From assembly GCF_003597675.1 (NCBI RefSeq), contig NZ_CP030827.1:2852001-2916000 (forward strand): a DNA stretch of 64,000 nucleotides, read 5' to 3'. This document shows, one piece after another, positions 26,960-35,015 of the stretch; the stretch's first letter is position 1; every line of letters begins with the position of its first letter. Origin of the DNA: Neorhizobium sp. NCHU2750 (GTDB lineage: Bacteria; Pseudomonadota; Alphaproteobacteria; Rhizobiales; Rhizobiaceae). The position numbers and the translations under genes were made by a program. The notes under the pieces were generated by a model. The model did not search any database. It had not been told where the DNA came from and was given only the letters and a program-made list of their open reading frames with translations.

Positions 26960-27269
26960 TCTTGGCCTCCTTGAGGGCGAGCGAGATGGTGGCGTAGGCC
27001 GTGGCAGCCAGGACAAGCGCATTTGCCGCGGTGACCCTCGTCGGATCGGCGCAGACCACCATGGCGCCACGATAAGCGGCGTCTTCCTTGGCGATGGTCG
27101 ATGCCTTGATGTTGCCGGATGCCGAGGCGGCGATGAACGCCGCATGGCCGGTCTGGATCAGGTTGCAGGTGGCCGGCAGGTTCTTCTGGATCGCCGTGTC
27201 GATCGAACCGGTCGTGGTGCATGCGGACAGCACAACGGCTGCCGCGCAGAGAACTGCGATGCTCTTCAT
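26946..27269 (-). CDS. Phage lipoprotein in lysis cassette
   Basis: A 107-aa protein with a lipoprotein signal: MKSIAVLCAAAVVLSAC, lipobox LSAC, mature Cys18 followed by TTTGS. The mature part is small and helical. In this position a lipoprotein may act as outer-membrane spanin, but it lacks the Pro-rich look of classic Rz1, and no clear Rz partner lies beside it. Confidence 0.75.
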   Translation of the reverse strand: MKSIAVLCAAAVVLSACTTTGSIDTAIQKNLPATCNLIQTGHAAFIAASASGNIKASTIAKEDAAYRGAMVVCADPTRVTAANALVLAATAYATISLALKEAKNVSR

Positions 27270-27291
27270 GGTCTTGTCCCTTGTTGAAAGA

Positions 27292-28023
27292 TCAGGCTGC
27301 CAGTCTCGAAAGTGCGTCCTTTCGCACGTCGAATGATGGGCATGCCTTGTTGGCGTACTGGTTATGCCCGGTCACCTTGGCGATCGGGAATTTGCGGCAG
27401 AGCTGGGCTGTCAGCCGGAGCATCGAAGAGCGCTGCGCAGCGGTCCGTGTGTCCTTGGCAGTCTTGCCATCGGCAGAGACGCCGCCAACATACGAAATGC
27501 CAATGGTGCCGGTGTTGTGGCCCTCGACGTGAGCACCGATCTGACCGATCGGTCGGCCAAGCATGATCCGGCCATCGCGATAGATGATGTAGTGATAACC
27601 GATATCGGAAAAGCCGCGTAGCTTATGCCAGGCGCGGATGTCGTCGACCGTGAAGTCTTTGCCTTCAGGCGTGGCGGTGCAATGAGCGATGATCTCATTG
27701 ATGAACCGAGCGGTATCGAGCAGCCTCAAGCTGGCTACGTTAGGCGGCGGCATTGCGATATCGGCGCCAAGCCCGAACGCCGGCACCGGCTGAAGCATCG
27801 CGCTCTTGTCCGGTTCCGTCCTTCCCGGCTTCGGATCGGCCTCTGCGCGCTTCAGAGCGGTCATGGTCTGGGGGCCGGCGATGCCATCAACGACCAGGCC
27901 GTATTTCTGTTGAGCAGCCTTCACAGCGTCGATTGTCTTCTGACCCTTGATGCCGTCGATCGGGCCGGGATTGAAGCCAAGCGCCGTCAGCCGCCGCTGG
28001 AGATCCAGCACGGTATTACTCAT
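27292..28023 (-). CDS. Endolysin: peptidoglycan-binding domain plus N-acetylmuramoyl-L-alanine amidase
   Basis: A 243-aa two-domain enzyme without signal peptide. Residues ~5-58 are a PG_binding_1 repeat (LQRRLTALGFNPGPIDGIKG). Residues ~105-240 are an Amidase_2 (T7 lysozyme-like) domain with zinc ligands in IIAHCTATPEG (His) and TGHNQYANKACPSFD (His, Cys), plus GYHYIIYRDGRI. It cleaves the MurNAc-L-Ala bond at lysis and would need the holin to reach the wall. Confidence 0.92.
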   Translation of the reverse strand: MSNTVLDLQRRLTALGFNPGPIDGIKGQKTIDAVKAAQQKYGLVVDGIAGPQTMTALKRAEADPKPGRTEPDKSAMLQPVPAFGLGADIAMPPPNVASLRLLDTARFINEIIAHCTATPEGKDFTVDDIRAWHKLRGFSDIGYHYIIYRDGRIMLGRPIGQIGAHVEGHNTGTIGISYVGGVSADGKTAKDTRTAAQRSSMLRLTAQLCRKFPIAKVTGHNQYANKACPSFDVRKDALSRLAA

Positions 28024-28041
28024 GGTGATTTTCCTTTGGGG

Positions 28042-28608
28042 TTAGTTGCCGATCGCCCGAACGGTGATCGACACGCCGGCACCGGCTTTCTGGAATGGAC
28101 CGGAGCTGAGTAGCAGTGTGGCCCGTGAGACCATAACTTGCACCTGGCAGCCTGTCTTGCTGACCGATCCGGCAACGACTGCGCCGGTGATCATCTGTTC
28201 ATTGCTCCATCCCTCGATCACGTCGACGTCAGGAATGGCATCGAAGGCAGGGCTGAACACGATGGAAGCGATACCTGTGCTCAATGTCGCGCCGGTGAAA
28301 CGCTCTACCCGCTTCGGTGCGCCGGCAGCGCCCGGAGAGCCGTCTTTCCCCGGTAGGCCAGGTGATCCGTCTTTTCCCGGGAGGCCATCCTTGCCGGGAG
28401 TTCCAGCCGCACCGGCCGAGCCGTCTTTTCCGGGCAGCCCGTCCTTTCCCGGAGCGCCGTCCTTGCCGGGGATGCCCTGATCGCCTTTGACGGTCTGGGC
28501 CCTGCCCGCGATGTCTTGAACTGTGGTGCGGACGGCTTTCCCGCTCTGGAAGACGATAGCGGTCTCTGCGCCGGTAAGCGGGGCGGCCGGATCAATCTTC
28601 TTCGTCAT
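28042..28608 (-). CDS. Collagen-like phage fibre/appendage protein
   Basis: A 188-aa protein with about 18 Gly-X-Y triplets (residues ~45-98, for example GKDGAPGKDGLPGKDG) between a short N-terminal domain and a C-terminal beta-rich domain of ~85 residues. Collagen-like segments form trimeric stalks in phage fibres. The N-terminus (KKIDPAAPLTGAETAIVFQSGK) resembles fibre attachment regions. It lies between the endolysin and the fibre-associated gene, so an accessory fibre or receptor-binding part is the best guess. Confidence 0.82.
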   Translation of the reverse strand: MTKKIDPAAPLTGAETAIVFQSGKAVRTTVQDIAGRAQTVKGDQGIPGKDGAPGKDGLPGKDGSAGAAGTPGKDGLPGKDGSPGLPGKDGSPGAAGAPKRVERFTGATLSTGIASIVFSPAFDAIPDVDVIEGWSNEQMITGAVVAGSVSKTGCQVQVMVSRATLLLSSGPFQKAGAGVSITVRAIGN

Positions 28609-28610
28609 GT

Positions 28611-29066
28611 TCAGGTCTCCGGCGCGAGAAGCTGATCAGCACGATCAGAACCGAACGCATTCACCAACATCTCGTGAAGCGTTGCCCAAAGAGGATCATT
28701 CGACGCGAGATAGGTTGCCGCCATGTAGATCTGCTTGAGCCGAGCGGTTGTCTCGCTCATGACGGCATCCATCGTGGCGGCTTCGTCATCTGTCATTCGA
28801 AGCCACGGCGTGGTTTTGGAGATCTGATAGACCGAAGGGGGAGCGGGAGGCGGATCAAGTATGACGAATTGCCCAGCATGATCGCCCAGCCACTGCTGGA
28901 ACAGCCCGTTCATGCTGTTCGGACCGCCATCGGGATCTGATGGACGAGTGCAATACTCGCAGTCATAAGTCTCCCCCTGCATATCAGTTATGTTGGCGAC
29001 GACGATCAACGCGCTAGCATCGGTCGGAACGCTGTAGACGGCGGAGACGGAGTTGATAGCAGGCAT
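28611..29066 (-). CDS. Phage protein next to tail fibre (fibre accessory/assembly candidate)
   Basis: A 151-aa soluble protein with a CEYC pair (residues ~36-39) and a C-terminal helical half (ATMDAVMSETTARLKQIYMA). It starts on the last base of the tail-fibre stop and is followed 3 bp later by the collagen-like gene. Tail fibre genes are often followed by an assembly or adhesin gene; that is the only basis for the call. Confidence 0.6.
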   Translation of the reverse strand: MPAINSVSAVYSVPTDASALIVVANITDMQGETYDCEYCTRPSDPDGGPNSMNGLFQQWLGDHAGQFVILDPPPAPPSVYQISKTTPWLRMTDDEAATMDAVMSETTARLKQIYMAATYLASNDPLWATLHEMLVNAFGSDRADQLLAPET

Positions 29067-30175
29067 TACGCCCTCCTCTGGACCAAAGATGAATCCGACG
29101 TGAGCGCCGCTCGATAGACGAACGTTCCGGTAACCGGCGTGTTGCCGCTAGCCGAATACGTGTATCGATCATTGTTCGACCCGTCGTAATAGACCGATAC
29201 TGTCGAGTTTCGCGGGCCTCGCGCGCTGCTCGCAAGCAGGCCAATGTAAGCGCCAACTGGGACGCCGCCTGCAATGCTCGATCCCGTATAGAATAGGTCT
29301 GTGAGGTCCATTGTCGCCAACCCCCCAAGACCGAGATTGGTGCGAGCTGCCGATGCCGTAGTCGCAGCTGTCCCGCCTTTTGCTATAGGCACGGTCGGAA
29401 GGCGCGCGCTGTCGATAGTCCCTGAATCGATGTTGCCAGCGCCAATGCTCGCGACAAGTGTGCCGTCAACATTGACGCGGAAACGCTCGACGTTGTCGTA
29501 GGAATAAAGAAGAGTTCCTGCGGTCGAGAGGCCCAGCTTTCCCCCGCTTGTACCATCCCCCGTATTGACCAGATATGCGAGGCCATCATCAGCATCGCTC
29601 GAATAGAGATGTTTTAATCTCCCATTGGCTACGAAACCGGTGCTTAGGTCAGACGCAGATCCAGATGAAGCTATTGCCGCCAGCCCGAGGTTCGTTCTCG
29701 CCGCGGCTGCCGTTGAAGCTCCCGTACCGCCGTTTGCAACAGACAGATCGGCACCGGACCAGTTGCCATCGTTGATGCCGTTCAGGGTGGACACGTTACC
29801 GAGGCCAAGTGTGGCCCGTGCTGCCGCTGCATCCGCATCATCGATCAGAGAGCGACCGTAAGCCGATAGCGTAGTCAAGGCGACGGTATCGGCGCCAGTG
29901 GTGTAGATCAGCTGATTATTTGCCGTGACCAAACCAGACATCGCCTGAAGTAAGGCATCATAGGCCTGAATATTGGTGCCGATTTTCAGGCCGAGCGCTT
30001 CTCGGGCAGCAGTGGCATTGGTGGCGCCGGTACCGCCCGCAGTGATCGGCCTCGCGGCGTTAGCATCCGCGACCAAGTCGTCGACGAAGGCATTGTAGGG
30101 CGCCGACTGGATTGTCGTGTTCGGCGTGCCCTTTGTGCCGGCCGGTTCTGAATAGACACCACTGGAACGGGGCAT
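29066..30175 (-). CDS. Tail fibre protein with repeat motifs
   Basis: A 369-aa protein. The start at 30175 is supported by GGAG upstream; the ATG at 30187 sits in the terminator-SD region. Three or more copies of the fibre repeat GGTGA-x-A-x-x-AR-x-x-LGL occur (AKGGTAATTASAARTNLGLG is one), the trimeric-fibre pattern. The N-terminal segment would attach to the tail and the C-terminal ~60 residues (YYDGSNNDRYTYS) form the tip. It is preceded by a terminator and follows the ejection-protein genes. Confidence 0.88.
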   Translation of the reverse strand: MPRSSGVYSEPAGTKGTPNTTIQSAPYNAFVDDLVADANAARPITAGGTGATNATAAREALGLKIGTNIQAYDALLQAMSGLVTANNQLIYTTGADTVALTTLSAYGRSLIDDADAAAARATLGLGNVSTLNGINDGNWSGADLSVANGGTGASTAAAARTNLGLAAIASSGSASDLSTGFVANGRLKHLYSSDADDGLAYLVNTGDGTSGGKLGLSTAGTLLYSYDNVERFRVNVDGTLVASIGAGNIDSGTIDSARLPTVPIAKGGTAATTASAARTNLGLGGLATMDLTDLFYTGSSIAGGVPVGAYIGLLASSARGPRNSTVSVYYDGSNNDRYTYSASGNTPVTGTFVYRAALTSDSSLVQRRA

Positions 30176-30187
30176 CGCTTTCTCCAT

Positions 30188-30210
30188 AAAAAAACCCCGC
30201 GACCGCGAGG
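30188..30210 (-). terminator. Intrinsic terminator upstream of tail fibre gene
   Basis: On the minus strand CCTCGC-GGTC-GCGGGG is followed by seven T, immediately before the fibre ribosome site. It separates the tail-ejection transcript from the fibre/lysis genes. Confidence 0.8.
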
Positions 30211-30287
30211 CTTAACGATAATTCGATTTCGGATTCGACTTATGCGCGAACAAAGCGATGATCAGCGCGCCAACAAAGGAGGGCGAA

Positions 30288-30491
30288 ATGGCTGACAATG
30301 CAGTCGTACATATCGGGGAAAATTCGCCGGAAAAGATCGCTTACAAGCTTTTCGAACACATCGCGGCTTGTGAGAAAAAAGGGATAAACGGAGGCAACGC
30401 CAACGGCTACACGCCTGCCGACAAGGAGTACATCCTCAAGACTTTTGCGGAAGCGATGAACGTTGTACGGAATCCAAGCTACCATCTGTGA
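30288..30491 (+). CDS. Small rightward phage gene (moron candidate)
   Basis: A 67-aa protein (MADNAVVHIGENSPEKIAYK) with GGAGGG 6 nt before the ATG. It is encoded opposite to the surrounding late genes and its 3' end overlaps the leftward 53-aa gene by 56 bp. No membrane segments; likely a small helical protein. I do not recognise a family, but short proteins of this kind are frequent in rhizobial phages. Confidence 0.7.
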   Translation: MADNAVVHIGENSPEKIAYKLFEHIAACEKKGINGGNANGYTPADKEYILKTFAEAMNVVRNPSYHL

Positions 30492-30597
30492 CGAACTTAT
30501 AATACGCCTCCGCCTTCTCGACGTCCTTGGTAGGAGTTGAGCTGCCCTGTGCGAGCGCAAGGCGGAGGCATTCCATCCTTATATCAATCTTGTTCAT
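30436..30597 (-). CDS. Small leftward phage protein
   Basis: A 53-aa protein (MNKIDIRMECLRLALAQGSS...VEKAEAYYKFV) with a helix-loop-helix look that recurs in short proteins of rhizobial prophages. GGAAATGGAA precedes the start. It overlaps the convergent 67-aa gene at the 3' end. Function unknown. Confidence 0.65.
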   Translation of the reverse strand: MNKIDIRMECLRLALAQGSSTPTKDVEKAEAYYKFVTDGSLDSVQRSSLPQKS

Positions 30598-30627
30598 TTC
30601 CATTTCCTTTCGTGTATTGTCTTGACC

Positions 30628-30828
30628 ATGCAGATCGACCACGACCCGAACGAACCTAAGATCGACCGGAAGCCAGAGAGCTTCCGGCTGTTATTTGCCG
30701 TTATCGCGGTCGCATGGGCGGCACTGCTTTACAGCACGGATTTAGATTGGCGATCAGCAGTTGCAGGCTTTGCCACTGGCGCAATCTTCATGCTTTGGGC
30801 GTCTGTACGCTTCAAGCACTTATGGTGA
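30628..30828 (+). CDS. Small two-TM phage membrane protein
   Basis: A 66-aa frame from ATG 30628 (TTG at 30622 is an alternative). After a charged N-terminus (DHDPNEPKIDRKPESFR) come two hydrophobic helices (LLFAVIAVAWAALLY and AGFATGAIFMLWAS). It is divergent from the 53-aa gene with only 30 bp between, and ends inside the stop region of the ejection protein gene. No clear ribosome site, so expression is uncertain; superinfection or membrane-modifying morons look like this. Confidence 0.5.
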   Translation: MQIDHDPNEPKIDRKPESFRLLFAVIAVAWAALLYSTDLDWRSAVAGFATGAIFMLWASVRFKHLW

Positions 30829-32844
30829 CGTGATCCTTCCCGAACCGGCACCGGTTCCCTGCAGCATGCTCGACAAGACCAAAGCCCTGAGCTGATCACG
30901 GCTCATCTGCTGACGACCTACTCGTGCAAGAGCTTGCCGAGCAGCATCCGGATTTGTCTCGATTAGTTGGCGGCCAACACGCTCCACCACACGGGGTGGA
31001 AGTCCCTTCCCTGCACTGAAGGCCTGCCGAACGCCAGCGAGCGCAGCCTGCGGGAAATTTCCCTGCAGCAGGTTCGACAAGACCGCTGGATCAAAGTTCG
31101 CCATATCATCGATATCGCCAAGGTTATCCGCGGTTCGCGAATTACCAAGGGCGGCATTGTTCGTCTCGAACATGCGGTTTTCACGACCGATCTGCCGGCC
31201 AAGTTTTTCCGCGCGGCCAGGAGCCGCGAACGCTTGGAACTCCTGCTCGTACTTAGGCGTGGTCAAAGCCCGAGCGCGATTAGTGGAAGGCCCCATGGCC
31301 TTGCTCTCGATGTCCGCAATGATCGGATCGACATAACCAGAGCGAAAAGCTTGCTGCTGGTCGGGCGTCAGGCGATTGAACTGATCAATGCTGTCCTCAG
31401 CCCTGACACGGCCCGACTTGGCGGCCTGACCCTCTGCAACACTATCGATCACGCGGCTGCGCGTTGCGAAGGTATCGTTGGCCTGACGGAATGCAGGAGA
31501 GCCAGCCTCAAGGGCGCGGTCCACTTCTCTCTTGACCTGCGTCAGGGCGTGAGCGCGGTTGCCAGCGCCTTGCCCTTCGGCTCGCGTGATCGCGTCGTCG
31601 AGATCCAGCTTCACACGGAAAAGCGCGTTGAAGTCGGTTATCTGACTATTGCCATCGGAGATCATGCGACGGACCCGGGCAAGCGCGCCCTCAATCGTAT
31701 CATAGCCGATATTGTCGCGCGGGTTCACAATCTGATTAACACCGGGCGCTAAGGTTTCGTCGATACGCTCAAGGATCGGCGTGACGTTGACAGAGCCGGC
31801 TTGCCGACGGGCAGTGCCATAAAGAGCATCCGCCTCAGTGTCGCGAGCGTCGGTCAATGTCCTCGTCAATCGATCGGAGGTTACGGGAGCGTCAAAACCC
31901 TCTGCGAGATTGGCCGCAAGGCGTTCAGGCTGGCCCATCTGCCGACGAACAAGGAAGTCTGTCACTTCTTGCCGAGCGTCGTTCGGGGTCCGTGTCACCG
32001 GTACCAGCGCGCGCTGACCGGCGTTCCCCATTGCATCCGCCATCGTGTACATCGGCTGACCTTCATCAGCAGCAAGACGCATGATGTCTGCAATCTGGTC
32101 AGGCGTCTTGCCTGAGCGCTGGAGGTAGGTTCGCATAGCCTTGTCGGTATAAGCCTCGGGACGGAACGGTGCGAGAAGCGGGGCTGTAGCTCCTTTGAAC
32201 GCACCTGATACAGCCGTCGTGACGGAAGGCAGAGCCGCACCAAGACCCGCACCAACGAACGCGCCCGTCCCGAGGCCAAGCGCGCGACCTTCCAAGCCTT
32301 CTCCGTTGCCCGCTCCTTGCGCGGCACCGAGCAGAGAGCCTTCAAGCGCAGACGCCTTCGTTACGCCAGCAAGCCCCTTGCCCGCATTGATGGCGTTTGC
32401 AGTGGCAGACAAGCCCGCCTTTGCCAGACCAGTGCCGCCTGCGATACCGCCTGCAAGCTGACCGGCGAGGAATGATCCGGGATTGGTTTCTTTCGCCCGC
32501 GCTTCCTGACCGCGCATCGCCTTCAGCAGCTCGTCATAAGACCGCGGCTTCTCACCGGTGATCATGGACGCAAGATATTCAGACGCGGCTCCAAGACCTG
32601 CACCTAATTCGTCACCGAAGCCGAACGACATCACATCGCCGGCACCTAGAGCAGCGGCACCGGCCATTCCGCCATCGAATTGAACTGGCTGACGGGTTTG
32701 AGTTGCTGTTTGCTGTTGAACTGGCTCCGCCGCGGCGGGAGGGCTGCCCAGATGCTGCTGGAGAGCCTGCATCGCGCCTTCCGGGTTCTCGCCCGTGACG
32801 CGATAGACTTGCCCATCAGGTCCGGTAATCTTGAATGTCGGCAT
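30820..32844 (-). CDS. Internal virion/DNA ejection protein
   Basis: A 674-aa protein. The N-terminus MPTFKITGPDGQVYRVTGE is a short beta domain seen in many phage internal proteins. A Gly/Ala-rich hydrophobic region (about 75-230, e.g. GAAALGAGDVMSFGFGDELG and LGLGTGAFVGAGLGAALP) could insert in membranes; the rest is helical with many Arg and Gln. It overlaps the upstream lysozyme-like ejection protein by one base. By position it corresponds to podovirus internal core/pilot proteins. Confidence 0.75.
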   Translation of the reverse strand: MPTFKITGPDGQVYRVTGENPEGAMQALQQHLGSPPAAAEPVQQQTATQTRQPVQFDGGMAGAAALGAGDVMSFGFGDELGAGLGAASEYLASMITGEKPRSYDELLKAMRGQEARAKETNPGSFLAGQLAGGIAGGTGLAKAGLSATANAINAGKGLAGVTKASALEGSLLGAAQGAGNGEGLEGRALGLGTGAFVGAGLGAALPSVTTAVSGAFKGATAPLLAPFRPEAYTDKAMRTYLQRSGKTPDQIADIMRLAADEGQPMYTMADAMGNAGQRALVPVTRTPNDARQEVTDFLVRRQMGQPERLAANLAEGFDAPVTSDRLTRTLTDARDTEADALYGTARRQAGSVNVTPILERIDETLAPGVNQIVNPRDNIGYDTIEGALARVRRMISDGNSQITDFNALFRVKLDLDDAITRAEGQGAGNRAHALTQVKREVDRALEAGSPAFRQANDTFATRSRVIDSVAEGQAAKSGRVRAEDSIDQFNRLTPDQQQAFRSGYVDPIIADIESKAMGPSTNRARALTTPKYEQEFQAFAAPGRAEKLGRQIGRENRMFETNNAALGNSRTADNLGDIDDMANFDPAVLSNLLQGNFPQAALAGVRQAFSAGKGLPPRVVERVGRQLIETNPDAARQALARVGRQQMSRDQLRALVLSSMLQGTGAGSGRITSP

Positions 32845-35012
32845 TATTCAGCCTCGATCGTGTAACCGCCGATATTGACGGGCCCGCCCTGCTGGCGTGG
32901 CTTGTAGTAGGTTCCGCCGCGCAACTCTTTCGCGCGGTCCTGATTGTAGGCGAGTTTCTTTTCGGCCTGACGGATCGCCTTCTGGATGATGATCTTCCGC
33001 TCTGCCGGCGTTTTGTCGATGCTGGCCTGGAGATCGAGAAGGATCTGGCGCTCGCCTTCCGTCGGAGCAGCGCCGAAGATAGACTTCAGCGAGCTCAGCG
33101 CCTGATTGAGCACCGTGTTCGACAGCTCGGTCGTGGCCTCACCTTTCGTGTCGTCGAAGAAGCCTGTCGGATCATTTCGGGCCGCCCAAGACTGCCAGCC
33201 AGCAGAAGCACCATAACCAGCGCGATCATTGAGCGACGGGCCGTTTTCGGGGCCGGGAGCAATGACACTCTGCAACTGCTCGATGACGTTCTGGGCAGCG
33301 AATGCATTGTCTTCCGAATCCCTGATCGCCTCCCGATCGCCGGCGGTGACGCCGCGGTCGGATGTAGGCAGCGTGCCGGTCAGGATGAAACGCTGGCCCT
33401 CTGGTGATTTCGGATCAATGCCGTAGCGTGCTGCTAGGGCCTCACGCTGCGATGCTTCAAAACCCGGATTGTCGGCAGCGCCCTGACCGCCCACAGCGGA
33501 GACCTGACCTTCTCGGCTGATCTGGTAAGGACGGCGATCGTATTCAGGGATGCCATAGGCTCTGCGCTCATCGCTGGTCAGCATTCGGTAACCCGGCTGG
33601 TTCATCCGGTCGATTTGCGTTTGCGTCTGCTTCAGGCCAAGCTGATATGCCGGGTCGCTCTGTTTCTGATAGCGCTCGTAGTCCTGCTGATATTGCCACA
33701 TCGCCTGTTTCTGGCGCTGCTCGTATTGCTCCTGCCGCTGCTGGACGGCCATCCGAACCGCCTGCTTCTGGCCTTCGTCAGCAAAGGGGCTGGACAGGAA
33801 GCGAAGGGTTTCCTGATCAATCTGGAACGGCTGCATCTGCGGCATCTGCGGAGGCTGCATCATTGGCGGCTGTGGAGCCGGTGCGGCCTGCTGAGGTGCT
33901 GGGGCTGCCTGCTGAGGCGCAGAAGTGACCTGAGGCGCAGCGGCCACATTACTTGCCGGAAGCGCGCCACCGCCAGCCTGTGGAGGCACAGCGGCAGGCA
34001 TAGGCAGACGACCGCCTTTCTGGGGTTGCTCAGGACCGAACCGGGACACATCGAAAGGCTGCTCCGGCCGTGCCTGCGGGATCGGCGGCTGCATCGGCTG
34101 TGGCTGGGAATTCGGCGCGCTGACCGTCGGGTCGACATATCCGGAGCCGGGAGCCTGACGCTCGATCGCGGCAGCCCCTGACATTCCAGCCGATGGATCG
34201 AGCGAAGCCACTTCAGTGCCGCCGCCCTGCCCGCCTTGGAACTGCGGCAGATATCCCGCGGCATAGCTCTGGCGACGGCCGGCCTCACCACCAGGACGAT
34301 TGTAGCCCGCGAACTTCCATGCGTTGTTCATCAGCGACTGCGCTTCTTCGACGCTCTGGGCGCTGTTGAGCTTTGCGACGAGCTGCGGATCTTCACGCAG
34401 GAAGAACTCGCCCTGTGTCTGCGGAGAGCCGTTGCCCTGCTCACCCTTCGATCGCGCGTAGGCCTGAAGGGCAGCGAGGCGCGGACCGCGAAGAGACAGG
34501 ATGCCGCCAGACGTGCCCGGCTGGCCGCTTTCCGAAGGATCGTTCCAAGTCCGGCCGGCGTTTTCAGGTGACCATCCGCTTTCAGCGCGGCCCGTGGCAG
34601 CGACGGCAGCCAAGCCATAGGGGTTCGTCAAGCCGCCAGCCTTCACACTGTCGATAAAGGGGGAGAAGGTCGAACCGTTTTTCGACACGTCTGCCGGAGC
34701 GGTTGCGCCGATTTCGGCTGCAGCTCCTGGCATCGGCAGCGTCGAGCCGCCCGTCGATGGCTGGCCGGTGATCTTGCTCAGGATGCTGTCGAACTGCGAC
34801 GAAGCCTGCTGCTGACCTTCACGCATGCCCTTGTTTGCCTGCCAGCGGTTGATGCCAACACCAATACCGCCGAGTACAGAACCGATGCCCTCGGCAACGG
34901 TTTTCGGCTGGCGGCCAAGGATCTGCGCCGCGAGGAGATCGGCGCGCGTCCTCTTGTCCTGCAGATCCTTGTAAGACACACCGGTGTTTCCGCCGAAGAT
35001 AAACCCGACCAT
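32844..35012 (-). CDS. Internal virion protein with lysozyme-like domain
   Basis: A 722-aa protein. Residues ~120-250 look like a phage tail lysozyme/transglycosylase domain: GLAAVAATGRAESGW supplies the catalytic Glu, then GGILSLRGPRLAALQAYA and SLMNNAWKFAGYNRPGGEAG. A long Pro/Gln-rich linker follows (about 290-430), then helical segments to the C-terminus. Virion-borne muralytic domains open the peptidoglycan during DNA entry. It follows the S74-type protein by 3 bp. Confidence 0.8.
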   Translation of the reverse strand: MVGFIFGGNTGVSYKDLQDKRTRADLLAAQILGRQPKTVAEGIGSVLGGIGVGINRWQANKGMREGQQQASSQFDSILSKITGQPSTGGSTLPMPGAAAEIGATAPADVSKNGSTFSPFIDSVKAGGLTNPYGLAAVAATGRAESGWSPENAGRTWNDPSESGQPGTSGGILSLRGPRLAALQAYARSKGEQGNGSPQTQGEFFLREDPQLVAKLNSAQSVEEAQSLMNNAWKFAGYNRPGGEAGRRQSYAAGYLPQFQGGQGGGTEVASLDPSAGMSGAAAIERQAPGSGYVDPTVSAPNSQPQPMQPPIPQARPEQPFDVSRFGPEQPQKGGRLPMPAAVPPQAGGGALPASNVAAAPQVTSAPQQAAPAPQQAAPAPQPPMMQPPQMPQMQPFQIDQETLRFLSSPFADEGQKQAVRMAVQQRQEQYEQRQKQAMWQYQQDYERYQKQSDPAYQLGLKQTQTQIDRMNQPGYRMLTSDERRAYGIPEYDRRPYQISREGQVSAVGGQGAADNPGFEASQREALAARYGIDPKSPEGQRFILTGTLPTSDRGVTAGDREAIRDSEDNAFAAQNVIEQLQSVIAPGPENGPSLNDRAGYGASAGWQSWAARNDPTGFFDDTKGEATTELSNTVLNQALSSLKSIFGAAPTEGERQILLDLQASIDKTPAERKIIIQKAIRQAEKKLAYNQDRAKELRGGTYYKPRQQGGPVNIGGYTIEAE

Positions 35013-35015
35013 CGA

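Noticed and set aside
29201..29760. Near-repeats in the tail fibre gene as DNA repeats or invertible segment
   Set aside because: They encode the protein repeat GGTGA...LGL; no inverted repeats or invertase gene are present.
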